Shown here: piece after piece, positions 8,288-16,569 of the stretch
Numbering within the stretch: position 1 is the stretch's first letter
Layout: every line of letters starts with the position of its first letter
From: Mesorhizobium loti
GTDB lineage: Bacteria; Pseudomonadota; Alphaproteobacteria; Rhizobiales; Rhizobiaceae
Direction of reading: 5' to 3'
DNA length: 64,000 nucleotides
NCBI RefSeq assembly: GCF_003148495.1
Contig: NZ_QGGH01000003.1
Span: forward strand, 1 to 64,000
Notes under the pieces: model-generated
What the model was told of the DNA's origin: nothing
The model's input: the letters and a program-made list of their open reading frames with translations, nothing else
The model's database searches: none
Program-made: the position numbers and the translations under genes

Positions 8288-9728
8288 GCCTGTCACGAGC
8301 CAAATGACGGCTGACATCGTGGTCATCGGTTCCGGGCCCGGCGGCGCGGTGACCGCGACCTTGTGTGCGGAAGCGGGCAAATCAGTGCTTCTGGTCGAAG
8401 AAGGCCAAAACTTGTCGCTTCAGTCGGTCCCGCATTTTTCAAAGGAAGAGTTGCTTGTCAAATATCGAAATGCCGGTATCTGCATAGCCTTTGGTCCGTC
8501 AAAAATTGCTTATGTCGAAGGTCGGTGCGTTGGCGGCGGCAGCGAGATCAACCGTGGCCTCTATCACCGCGCGCCGGAACATTTGCTCGATCAGTGGCGG
8601 GCCATCTTCAAAGTCGGGGACTTGTCTCTCGACCGGCTGATGCCCCACTTCGTTGCCTGCGAGAACACCGCCAGGATCGAATATATTCCCGGCGAGACGC
8701 CCCCTATTTCGACGCGGTTGCGCGACGGGGCTGCCCGTCTTGGGTGGCAGGCGACTGAGGCGCCTCGTCTGTTCCGGTACGACGGCGCAGGAAAATCAGG
8801 TCGAAAACAATCGATGTCGGAAACCTTCGTTCCGCGATTTCTCAAAGCAGGCGGCCGTCTGATCGCGGACACCCGTGCGACCCGACTGATGCGTTCAGGG
8901 GGCAAATGGTGCGTGAAAGCGTTGCATGCGCCGCCAAACGGCCCATCACAAAGGATAGAAATCTCAACTGATCGGATCTTCATTGCTTGCGGAGCGGTTC
9001 AGACACCCGCCCTTCTGCGACGTTCCGGTTTGACCAAAAATATTGGCAATTCTCTATATTTCCACCCGATGCTGAAGGTCGTCGCGCAGTTTGATGGGGA
9101 TGTGAACAATCCGGACGATCCCGATCCCGTTCATCAAATCAGGGAATTTGAGCCTTGGTTCGGCATGGGATGCTCTATCAGCAAACGGCCGATGCTCGGT
9201 CTCGCAATGGCAAATCATGCCGGGCACTTCGCGGAAATCGATCAGCACTGGCGTCGCATGGGGATATATTATGTGCAGGCAGCGAGCGGAAGGGCGACGG
9301 TGCGCAACCTGCCGTTTTTTCGCGATCCGTTGGTGAGGGTCTGGCAAAATGAGGCGGATCTCGGAAAACTCGCCGATGGCCTAAAGCGATTGGCCGAGGC
9401 GCTATTTGCCGCTGGCGCTGTCGCTGTCTATCCGAGTGTTCCGGGCTATCCGGTGCTCCGTTCCATGGAAGATGTCCGAAAACTTCCCGCTACGTTTGCC
9501 GGCAGCGATGGCAGCATGACCTCGGTGCACGTATTTTCATCATGTCCGATGGGTGGAAACGACGCCATTTGCGCGACGGATTCGTTCGGCCGCGTTCGTG
9601 ATGCTGATGGACTTTATATCGCCGACGCGTCCCTCTTGTGCGGGCCGACGATCGTCAATCCTCAGGGCACCGTCATGGCCATCGCCCATCGCAACGCGAC
9701 ACACGCCGTTGAAAGCCGATTTAACTGA
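8262..9728 (+). CDS. GMC-family FAD oxidoreductase (large subunit)
   Basis: About 488 residues. The FAD-binding ADIVVIGSGPGGAVTATLC sits near the N-terminus, and GRCVGGGSEINRGLYHR is the second GMC signature. The C-terminal active-site region contains VHVFSSCPMGG and NPQGTVMAIAHR, supplying the His/Asn pair. These enzymes oxidise primary or secondary alcohols. The GTG at 8262 has AGGA at a good distance; GTG 8274 and ATG 8304 are alternatives. It overlaps the small subunit by about 26 bp. In aminoglycoside synthesis a GMC dehydrogenase and a class III aminotransferase act in series to turn a hydroxymethyl into an aminomethyl group, so the pairing here is suggestive. Confidence 0.9.
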   Translation: MDRIVNTTEPVTSQMTADIVVIGSGPGGAVTATLCAEAGKSVLLVEEGQNLSLQSVPHFSKEELLVKYRNAGICIAFGPSKIAYVEGRCVGGGSEINRGLYHRAPEHLLDQWRAIFKVGDLSLDRLMPHFVACENTARIEYIPGETPPISTRLRDGAARLGWQATEAPRLFRYDGAGKSGRKQSMSETFVPRFLKAGGRLIADTRATRLMRSGGKWCVKALHAPPNGPSQRIEISTDRIFIACGAVQTPALLRRSGLTKNIGNSLYFHPMLKVVAQFDGDVNNPDDPDPVHQIREFEPWFGMGCSISKRPMLGLAMANHAGHFAEIDQHWRRMGIYYVQAASGRATVRNLPFFRDPLVRVWQNEADLGKLADGLKRLAEALFAAGAVAVYPSVPGYPVLRSMEDVRKLPATFAGSDGSMTSVHVFSSCPMGGNDAICATDSFGRVRDADGLYIADASLLCGPTIVNPQGTVMAIAHRNATHAVESRFN

Positions 9729-9771
9729 ATTGATATTGCAGTTCGCTGACCGATCCCGTTCCAGATGCAGA

Positions 9772-10788
9772 TCAGCCCGAGGTCTGGATTTTGCTTGAAG
9801 CATCTGGTTTCTGCGTCGCCGCCGACAACAGCCACCCGATTCCAAAGAGAGCTGTAGGCGCCCACAGAATAAGATGGGCCAGCAACACGACGGCCGCCGC
9901 CATTGGGGTGTCCACCCCTGCGAGCGTGAAGGCCTGAAGCCCAAAGAATTCAAACGGACCGAAATGCCCCGGGAGACTCGGCACAAGCGTGCCGAGCGTG
10001 CTGAAAGCGAAGGCCAGAGAGGGTTGCAACAAGGCATCGGTTGATCCGCCTAAGCTGACCCAAACCCCAAGAAAAACACCACTTTCCAAAAGCCACAAGG
10101 CAAACGACATAACCGTGAGCATGCTTAGGCGGCGCCATGAGCTAATTTGTGCGATTGCCTCCGATGCGGCCCGCAATGCAGTGATCAGAACAATGATGGG
10201 ACCGAAGTTGACCCGCCGGAATAATTTTTCGAGCAAGCGGTAACAAAGCGCCGGGGCAAATAGCACCCCCAATCCACCGCTAAGCGAGAGAATGAGCAAA
10301 AGCTGGAAATTCCACACCAATGCGGGTGAAGCAGTGAGGTCAACCAGCGCCAGTGACATCGCACCCAATAGGACGATGGTGACAAGATCGAGAATGCGCT
10401 CGATGATCATGGTGCCGATAACTGTCCCTGCCGGGATATCGAACTGGCGGCTAAACCATAGAACACGGAAACCATCCCCAACCCGCAGGGGAAGAACATC
10501 ACTCATGCCGAAGCTGGCTATAAAGGGACCGACCGTAGGTTTCAACGGCAAGCGGCGACCGGTCGTCCATTGCAGCATCATCCAGAACCGGACTGCCCTC
10601 AGAAGAAAGTCAATAACAAAGGCGCAGATGGCAAAGAGGAGTGGCGCGACGGTCGCACGGCGGAGCATAGCGCCAACCTCTGCAATGTGGACATTGCGCA
10701 TGGCAAGGACAACAAACGTCGCCCCAACAATCAAGCCAAGTCCAACCCTGATTATTCTGCCTGTGCGACCCTGATTGAAATCAGCCAT
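9772..10788 (-). CDS. Flippase-like integral membrane protein (LPG-synthase TM / HpnL-like)
   Basis: A 338-residue protein with about eight hydrophobic helices in the lysylphosphatidylglycerol-synthase transmembrane (UPF0104) fold. Family hallmarks include LLRAVRFWMMLQ, the loop SDVLPLRVGDGFRVLWFSR, and LPGHFGPFEFFGLQAF. Only the membrane domain is present; the tRNA-dependent synthase domain is missing. Stand-alone members occur with hopanoid and polyprenyl-sugar pathways and are suspected lipid transporters. The start at 10788 overlaps the stop of the response-regulator gene by eight bases, so kinase, regulator and this protein form one operon converging on the biosynthetic genes. Confidence 0.8.
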   Translation of the reverse strand: MADFNQGRTGRIIRVGLGLIVGATFVVLAMRNVHIAEVGAMLRRATVAPLLFAICAFVIDFLLRAVRFWMMLQWTTGRRLPLKPTVGPFIASFGMSDVLPLRVGDGFRVLWFSRQFDIPAGTVIGTMIIERILDLVTIVLLGAMSLALVDLTASPALVWNFQLLLILSLSGGLGVLFAPALCYRLLEKLFRRVNFGPIIVLITALRAASEAIAQISSWRRLSMLTVMSFALWLLESGVFLGVWVSLGGSTDALLQPSLAFAFSTLGTLVPSLPGHFGPFEFFGLQAFTLAGVDTPMAAAVVLLAHLILWAPTALFGIGWLLSAATQKPDASSKIQTSG

Positions 10789-11416
10789 TCGGGCTTGCCA
10801 TATATTGGAGATGGAGCGCAGCAAGTGTCGTGCGATTGGTGATCTCCAGCTTGCGGTAGATGTTGTTTAGATGAATGCCGATGGTCCCTTCGGTTGTTCC
10901 CAATTTCTGTGCAATGGCTCGGTTGGACAATCCTCCGCAGATCTGTACCGCGACCTCCCTTTCGCGGACGGTCAGCAGATCGAGTTTTTGAGGGCTATCG
11001 GATGGCCCGGCGCTCGTTGCCCTGACTACTAGCTCAGGCGGCAGCCACTTCTCTCCGCTTGCGACCTGCCGCATGCAGTCCAAGAGTGCTTCGGGGGCAT
11101 ACTCCTTCAAGAGGATGCCACACACCCCCATTGATATTGCGTCCGCGATCTGGCGGCCTGTCAGAGTCGCGGTGAGGAAAATTACCTTCACCGGCAACCG
11201 CCCTTTAAAAACGGTTCGCTGGATCTCCAGTCCGCCAACATCCGGCATGGAAACATCAAGCACGGCCAGATCGGGTCGGAGATCGCTAATGAGCGACAAC
11301 GCTTGCGCCCCGCTCGCCGTTGCCGCCAACACATTGAAATCCGGCGCGGTTTTCAGCAGACCCTGCAATCCGCGAAGCAGCAAAGGGTGATCGTCAGCGA
11401 GGACAACCGAATACAT
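10781..11416 (-). CDS. NarL/FixJ-type response regulator
   Basis: A 211-residue regulator. The receiver domain has acidic pocket DD (residues 8-9), phospho-acceptor D54 in LAVLDVSMPD, Thr in IFLTAT and Lys in LLKEYAP. The LuxR-type helix-turn-helix at about residues 145-205 contains LTVREREVAVQICGGLSNRAIAQ. Its start codon overlaps the stop of the kinase gene by one base (TAATG) and its stop overlaps the start of the flippase-like gene. It is probably phosphorylated by that kinase. A likely target is the convergent biosynthetic operon or its own promoter, but no binding site was identified. Confidence 0.92.
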   Translation of the reverse strand: MYSVVLADDHPLLLRGLQGLLKTAPDFNVLAATASGAQALSLISDLRPDLAVLDVSMPDVGGLEIQRTVFKGRLPVKVIFLTATLTGRQIADAISMGVCGILLKEYAPEALLDCMRQVASGEKWLPPELVVRATSAGPSDSPQKLDLLTVREREVAVQICGGLSNRAIAQKLGTTEGTIGIHLNNIYRKLEITNRTTLAALHLQYMASPNG

Positions 11417-13122
11417 TATCGCGCTACCTGGCCCAGGGGCAATGCAATGCGCAGGCTCAGTCCCGGCGACGCGCCGCAGATTGTCAGGTTACCCTTGAGT
11501 TCGCTAACCCGCGCGCACAGCGACAAGGGCCGTTTCGGTTCGACATCAGTTGCCATTCCCGATCCGTTGTCGGAAATTTCGAGCTCAACGCCGGAATCGG
11601 CACGAACAAGCTCAATCCGCACTTGCGTTGCCTTCCCATGCCGGACGGCGTTGGCGGTGGCCTCAGAGACGAGCTGCATGATTTCATGCTGCATGGATTT
11701 TGGAACTTCGAGGTCCGGCGGATCGAGGGTAGCCTCGATCCGGCAATCCCATTGCTGCCTCAGAAGCTTTGTTAGACCGGGCAGCGCCCGGCAGAGCGGC
11801 GCCTCATCATATTGGTGGACGGAGCGCTGGTCATCGACATATTGCCGGATGCGCTGTTGCAAATTGAAAACGAGCGTATTCACATCGGCCACGTTAGCTT
11901 TTGGTTCCTTGGGAACGGATTTGGCGATGAGCTTGAGTTTCAGGCTAGCGGCAGTGAGATCCTGCAGGATGCTGTCATGGAGGTCGCGCGCGAGCCTCGC
12001 GCGCTCTTCAGCGCGGGCCGCCTCGGTTGTTTGCTGCATCAGCGCGAGACGCCCTAGTTCCGATCTGAATCGCATAGCGATGATTTCAGTGAGCGAACCG
12101 CATTCGTCGGGATGACAGGCCGGATCGATGACGAAAACCCGGCCGCGATACCGCACGCTGGAGAATGCGGCCGAGCAGATATATTTGAAGGGCGTGCGAA
12201 CTTCCGCCGCCAGTTCCGGCAGGTCGCGGAAAATTCCTGCTACTTCGGCTTCGATGACCGGCGCCGTTCCGCTTCGGTCGAGATCGGGCATCGGCGGTTC
12301 CGGATCGTGTTGGTTCCAGAAAACCGCGTCCCGAACATCGATCAGCCGCAAATCGCCCTGCAGCCAATAGGCGACGCTGCCGATATCCTCCTCCTGATCC
12401 CGCCAAACGACCACCAGGCGAGGGTCACCCATTACGTCGGCCGCGTGATTGAAAAGGCCGTAGAGCCATGACAGTCGATCGCCAGTAATTGCATCGAACG
12501 GCCAATGGGCAAGCTGCGTCAGACGCTGGCGGTGGTGCTCACGATAAGCGCCGAAATAGCCGAGCATAACGGCCGCAACCATGAAATAAGTCGCACGCAT
12601 GATAAATACATTAAGTTCGGACGGACCGCCGTTCTCCAGATCGGGCACACCGATAATGACCAGAACGACCTGCAGAACGACAGCGCCCAAGAAAGCTCCC
12701 CTCAGTCCCCAGCGCAGGGTCATGGCAAGTAAGATAAAAGGCAGGAAGGAAAAGAACGGACTTGTGAGTTCGTCCGTCAGAAAAGCGAGACAGCCAAGTA
12801 TTACGGCATCGATGAGGTGAACGAGGAGGTGGACTGGGCTGCCAAGAGACTTCCGAAACGGAAATACCACCAAAAGCAGGGAAAGGACCATGTAGAGGCC
12901 AAGAACCACCTGCGATTCAAACAAAAACGACGCTGGGTCGGTGGGATCAAGATAGATCGCCAGGACAGCGAATAGCGCGGTGACCAAGCGGCCGATGTTG
13001 ATCAACGCTTCGGGATCTGATGCCAGCAGGAAGTTTCTGGCCGATCTCCCAATCCTCATTGGACGAACGGCCAAGCCGGCGCGCTTCGTCTGAGTAACAA
13101 AGCCAAAATCGAGGCTTGCCAT
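11416..13122 (-). CDS. NarX/DegS-type membrane sensor histidine kinase
   Basis: A 568-residue kinase. The N-terminal part (about 40-190) contains five or six hydrophobic helices with short loops, so the sensor is likely membrane-embedded. A soluble linker follows, probably GAF-like. The HisKA_3 dimerisation box is ARLARDLHDSILQDL, with H382 as the phosphorylated residue. The C-terminal ATPase has ATANAVRHG and EISDNGSGM. AAGGAG precedes the start. It is first in the kinase-regulator-flippase operon. It has no close resemblance to nitrate sensors beyond the kinase core. Confidence 0.9.
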   Translation of the reverse strand: MASLDFGFVTQTKRAGLAVRPMRIGRSARNFLLASDPEALINIGRLVTALFAVLAIYLDPTDPASFLFESQVVLGLYMVLSLLLVVFPFRKSLGSPVHLLVHLIDAVILGCLAFLTDELTSPFFSFLPFILLAMTLRWGLRGAFLGAVVLQVVLVIIGVPDLENGGPSELNVFIMRATYFMVAAVMLGYFGAYREHHRQRLTQLAHWPFDAITGDRLSWLYGLFNHAADVMGDPRLVVVWRDQEEDIGSVAYWLQGDLRLIDVRDAVFWNQHDPEPPMPDLDRSGTAPVIEAEVAGIFRDLPELAAEVRTPFKYICSAAFSSVRYRGRVFVIDPACHPDECGSLTEIIAMRFRSELGRLALMQQTTEAARAEERARLARDLHDSILQDLTAASLKLKLIAKSVPKEPKANVADVNTLVFNLQQRIRQYVDDQRSVHQYDEAPLCRALPGLTKLLRQQWDCRIEATLDPPDLEVPKSMQHEIMQLVSEATANAVRHGKATQVRIELVRADSGVELEISDNGSGMATDVEPKRPLSLCARVSELKGNLTICGASPGLSLRIALPLGQVAR

Positions 13123-13473
13123 GCAAACTCCTTGTCGAAGTACCGTGCATCGCGGCCGGGGGGGCGACCGTCAATAAGCGTGCAAGCGAGTTTGGCATCA
13201 CTGCGCAAGCTATTGCATCACCTCCGGCGCGAACGGAACGAACACGCCGATGCAGGAACTGGACAAGGAAGAATAAGGCACCCACGGAGTCGTTGCACCA
13301 TACCAATATGTGGTAGTCCGCTATTCAATCAGCACGAGTCGCTTTGCGGTCACTACTATTGTTCTCGCAATCGCGACCTTCAGCGTGGTGGGCGGCAATG
13401 TCTGCTTTCAGGCAGCGGTAAAGCTGATATCTACGGCTGATAAGAGGCGCAAAGCGGTCGTTCAAGCCGCGCC
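13123..13473. other. Island right edge: kinase promoter region and SulP downstream DNA
   Basis: No gene is seen. About 13130-13330 lies upstream of the kinase start and should hold its promoter. The segment 13395-13470 resembles an intergenic repeat of alphaproteobacteria (AATGTCTGCTTT, then GCAAAGCGGTCGTTCA). Part of it (13427-13472) matches 2747-2790 at the left edge of the island. Confidence 0.5.
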
Positions 13474-13530
13474 CTACTCCGTCTCCAGCTTCCCTTTCAA
13501 CTGCGCCCGTGCGTCGCGGATTGAGGCGGC
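13427..13530 (-). repeat. Right copy of the SulP 3'-end repeat
   Basis: This is the intact copy: the last codons of SulP (ASIRDARAQLKGKLETE and stop) with the adjoining downstream DNA. Its diverged partner at 2747-2932 is in the same orientation, so the two repeats enclose about 10.5 kb. Confidence 0.75.
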
Positions 13531-15183
13531 ATAGGTCACCAGCGGACGCTTGACGCCATGATTGATCAGCATGCGCCGTATCTGGGGCGCGGCACCCGAT
13601 ATGATGAAGCGGACACCGGCGCGCTTCGCCTTGTGGGCGGCGCCCTCGATGACATTGGCCGCCGTCGAATCGAAGAACGGTACGGCCGAACAGTCGAGGA
13701 TGAAGTTCTTGCGCTGGTCGGCAATGCGGTCGAGCACGGTGCCGACGGTCGACGCAGCGCCAAAGAAGAAGGCGCCCGAAATGCGGTAGACGACGGTGTC
13801 GGCGTCGGTCGCCTCGCTGGAATCGTAGGCGTTGCTGCTGTCGGCGACATCCTCCTGCACCAGCGGCTGATCGGCCTCGACGGCAATGCTCTTGGACATG
13901 CGGTCGATGAACAGGATCGACCCCAGCACAAAGCCGACGACGATCCCTTCGGTGAGGTCGCGGAAGACGACGATCAGGAAGGTTGCCATCAGCACCAGCG
14001 CATCGCCTCGCGAAGCGCGCAACAGGGTGGCGAAGGCCTGTTTTTCGAACATGTTCCAGCAGACGACCGCCAGCACGCCGGCAAGGGCGGCGAGCGGGAT
14101 GTAGCTGGCCAGCGGTGCCGCCACCAGCATGAAGACGAGCAGGAACAGCGAATGCAACATGCCCGAGATCGGCCCATGTGCGCCGGCCCGCACATTGGTG
14201 GCGGTGCGGGCGATGGTGCCGGTGGTGCAGATGCCGCCGAACAGAGCCGAGGCGATATTGGCGAAGCCTTGCGCCACCAGTTCGCAATTTGAACGGTGCC
14301 GCCGGCCCGTCATGCCATCGGCGACAACCGCCGACAGCAGCGATTCGATCGCGCCGAGCAGCGCAAAGGCGACGGCGTCCGGCAGCACGGCGATCGCCTT
14401 GTCGAGGCTCAGCACCGGCAGTGCCGGAAACGGCAGGCTGCGCGGAATGCCACCGTAACGCGTGCCGATCGTTTCCGCCGGCAGCGCCAGCAGCGCCACC
14501 ACCAGCGAGGCCAGGCCGACGGCGATCAGCATGCCCGGCCAGCCCGGCCGCCAGCGTTTCACCGCGACAATGGTGACGATGGTCAGCACCGCCACCAATG
14601 TCGCCGAGATGTTGAGCGTGCCGGCCGCCTCACCGATCGCCATCAGCTTCGGCAGAAGCGGTCCGGGCTCGGTGCCTGCGAGCTTCAACCCGAACAATTC
14701 GACGATCTGGCCGGAGAAGATGATGATCGAGATGCCGGCGGTGAAGCCGACCGTCACCGGATAGGGGATGAATTTGATGTAGGTGCCGAGCCTCAGATAG
14801 CCGATTGCGAGCAGGAAGACGCCCGACATCATCGTTGCCAGCAGCAGCCCGTCGACACCTTCGCGCTGAACCGTTGCCGCCACCAACACGATGAAGGCGC
14901 CAGCGGGTCCGCCGATCTGGAAACGGCTGCCGCCAAGCGCGGAGACGATGAAGCCGCCGACGATGGCGGTGAACAGGCCGCGCTCCGGCGTCACCCCCGA
15001 CGCGATGGCGATCGCCATCGACAGCGGCAGTGCGACGATGGCGACGGTCAGGCCGGCCATGAAGTCGGCCTTGAACTGCGGCAGGCGGTAACCTTCGCGC
15101 CAGACCGTCACCAGTTTCGGCGTGAACAGTTCGTAAAATGTCGGCCTCGCCGGATGGTGGCTTGCCGGATGGCTCTGGTCCAT
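13474..15183 (-). CDS. SulP-family inorganic anion transporter with STAS domain
   Basis: A 569-residue permease. The membrane domain (about residues 40-430) includes the SulP signature region PLSMAIAIASGVTPERGLFTAIVGG and GGPAGAFIVLVAATV. A C-terminal STAS domain (about 455-560) contains ILDCSAVPFFDSTAANVIEG. Family members carry sulfate, bicarbonate or dicarboxylates; the substrate cannot be told from sequence. The C-terminus is the part duplicated at 2878-2932. A small XRE regulator lies 99 bp upstream on the same strand. Confidence 0.93.
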   Translation of the reverse strand: MDQSHPASHHPARPTFYELFTPKLVTVWREGYRLPQFKADFMAGLTVAIVALPLSMAIAIASGVTPERGLFTAIVGGFIVSALGGSRFQIGGPAGAFIVLVAATVQREGVDGLLLATMMSGVFLLAIGYLRLGTYIKFIPYPVTVGFTAGISIIIFSGQIVELFGLKLAGTEPGPLLPKLMAIGEAAGTLNISATLVAVLTIVTIVAVKRWRPGWPGMLIAVGLASLVVALLALPAETIGTRYGGIPRSLPFPALPVLSLDKAIAVLPDAVAFALLGAIESLLSAVVADGMTGRRHRSNCELVAQGFANIASALFGGICTTGTIARTATNVRAGAHGPISGMLHSLFLLVFMLVAAPLASYIPLAALAGVLAVVCWNMFEKQAFATLLRASRGDALVLMATFLIVVFRDLTEGIVVGFVLGSILFIDRMSKSIAVEADQPLVQEDVADSSNAYDSSEATDADTVVYRISGAFFFGAASTVGTVLDRIADQRKNFILDCSAVPFFDSTAANVIEGAAHKAKRAGVRFIISGAAPQIRRMLINHGVKRPLVTYAASIRDARAQLKGKLETE

Positions 15184-15282
15184 GAATGTGCCTTCCGCTC
15201 CGTGAAGGCGGCGGGATCGTCGGCAGGAACGTCGGCGGTCGCGTCGCGACTTATGTGTGCCGACTCGGGTTGCGGGAGAGGC

Positions 15283-15540
15283 TTAGCGCGGCACGGTCTG
15301 CTTGAGGCGCACGCCCCTGCCACCGCGCTCGCTGGTCTGGTTCTCGCCGATCAATTCCACCCCGGCCTCGTCAAGGGCCTGGATGACCTTCATCAGCGTG
15401 TCGACCACGCCCCTGACCACGCCATCGCTCGCCTCCATGCGCTGGATGGTCGGAAGCGAAACGCCGGCGCGCTCGGCGAGCGTCTTTTGATCGATGCCGG
15501 CTAGCGCCCTTGCGGCGCGCATCTGCGCGGCAGTGATCAT
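15283..15540 (-). CDS. Small XRE-type helix-turn-helix regulator
   Basis: 85 residues. A Cro/CI-type HTH fills the first half (LAGIDQKTLAERAGVSLPTI), followed by a short tail often found in alphaproteobacterial stand-alone XRE proteins (IQALDEAGVELIGEN). It precedes sulP on the same strand. Nested inverted repeats just upstream (15589-15628) could be its operator, suggesting autoregulation with possible read-through control of sulP. Confidence 0.85.
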   Translation of the reverse strand: MITAAQMRAARALAGIDQKTLAERAGVSLPTIQRMEASDGVVRGVVDTLMKVIQALDEAGVELIGENQTSERGGRGVRLKQTVPR

Positions 15541-15588
15541 CGGCCAAAACCCCCGTCTGAGTCTGCGGTATCAACGTATAATACAGTC

Positions 15589-15628
15589 ATGATGATGTTT
15601 CAACCATCATAATGCATATATGAAACAT
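15589..15628. promoter_or_regulatory. Nested inverted repeats upstream of the XRE gene
   Basis: The outer arms are ATGTTTCA (15595-15602) and TGAAACAT (15621-15628), an exact 8-bp inverted repeat. A second, overlapping pair is ATGATG (15589-15594) and CATCAT (15605-15610). The segment is AT-rich and lies about 50-90 bp upstream of the start codon, as expected for an autoregulatory operator. Confidence 0.4.
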
Positions 15629-15740
15629 GTACCCTCTCGGGAAACCGGATGGCGGGGAGCAAGACAGGCATGCTAGGCTGGTCATTGCCGGGAAGATATC
15701 GACGCAGCCTTCCCTTTTCAGCATCGACCGGGGTGAGCAG

Positions 15741-15839
15741 TTGAAGATTTCCAGAGCTTGGATGACATCAGCAGCCTTGCTGTCGGTGGTTTTGCTGTTG
15801 ACGGGTTGCGGGCACGGGCTGATCAACCGGCTGATCTAA
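15741..15839 (+). CDS. Tiny lipoprotein (entericidin-like)
   Basis: A 32-residue reading frame: a short basic start (MKISRAW), a hydrophobic stretch and lipobox LLTGC, ending in GHGLINRLI. The TTG at 15741 has GGTGAG upstream; ATG 15762 is an alternative. The size and layout resemble entericidin-type lipoproteins. Its stop overlaps the end of the convergent PAP2 gene by four bases. Short length keeps the confidence moderate. Confidence 0.45.
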   Translation: MKISRAWMTSAALLSVVLLLTGCGHGLINRLI

Positions 15840-16555
15840 TCTCCAGTCTCGCTGTCACCGTCCAGGCGCTGCCCGCGCCATCGCTGCCACGCCCAGGCCG
15901 TGAGCCAGCACAGCATCGCCCAGACGAAGCCGGCGCACCAGCCAGCCAGCACATCCGATGGCCAGTGCACACCAAGATAGATGCGGCTGATGCCGACCAG
16001 CAGCGTCGTCAGCACCGCCAGCGACAGCACATAGATCTTCGTCGTTCGCCCCGGCAGGAAGCGCGCTGCCAGCGCGCCGAGCGTAAGGTAGGTCACCGCC
16101 GATAGCATGGCGTGGCCGCTGGGAAAGGACAGCGAAGTTTCGTTGACGAGATGCGACACGAGTTCGGGGCGGGGCCGGTCGATGCCGGCTTTCAGCAGGC
16201 TCGACAGCACCTGGCCGCCGGCCACCGCCACGAAGATGAAAATTGCCGTTGCCGGCCGGCGGATCAGCAGCAGATAGAGGATCGTCGCCGCCGTGATCAG
16301 CACCAGCACGGCCGAACTGCCGAGGCTGGTGATGTCACGCATCGCGCCCTCCAGCCAAAGCGGGCCGATTGGCACCCCCGGTTGACCCGGCTGACGGAAA
16401 GCGAGCAGGATTTCAGTGTCGAAAGCGTGCGGCGTGGTGGCGCGCGCCACCTCCATCAGCTCCTCGAAGCCCCACAGGCCGGCGGCGATGACCAGGCCGG
16501 CCAGCAGCACCGGGAATTCGACCCGGTTGAGCAGAGCGTTCGCAGCGTTCTTCAT
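15836..16555 (-). CDS. PAP2-family membrane phosphatase
   Basis: A 239-residue membrane phosphatase with the three-part PAP2 signature: KAGIDRPRP, PSGHAM and SRIYLGVHWPSDVLAG. It has about five or six helices. Likely substrates are undecaprenyl diphosphate or phosphatidic-acid-type lipids. The start at 16555 is chosen as the first Met directly before the first helix; a longer frame would run into the SMR gene, whose stop is 14 bp upstream. The two genes are probably co-transcribed. Confidence 0.9.
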   Translation of the reverse strand: MKNAANALLNRVEFPVLLAGLVIAAGLWGFEELMEVARATTPHAFDTEILLAFRQPGQPGVPIGPLWLEGAMRDITSLGSSAVLVLITAATILYLLLIRRPATAIFIFVAVAGGQVLSSLLKAGIDRPRPELVSHLVNETSLSFPSGHAMLSAVTYLTLGALAARFLPGRTTKIYVLSLAVLTTLLVGISRIYLGVHWPSDVLAGWCAGFVWAMLCWLTAWAWQRWRGQRLDGDSETGD

Positions 16556-16569
16556 CGGCAATTCGCCCG

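Noticed and set aside
8262..9728. GMC protein as a DprE1 equivalent
   Set aside because: DprE1 belongs to the VAO/PCMH flavoprotein fold, not GMC, and no DprE2-like SDR gene is present, so an arabinose epimerisation pathway is not supported as such.
14296..15504. 402-codon plus-strand frame across SulP and XRE genes
   Set aside because: Antisense shadow with Arg/Asp/Gln-rich composition and no domain; the SulP motifs on the other strand are clear.
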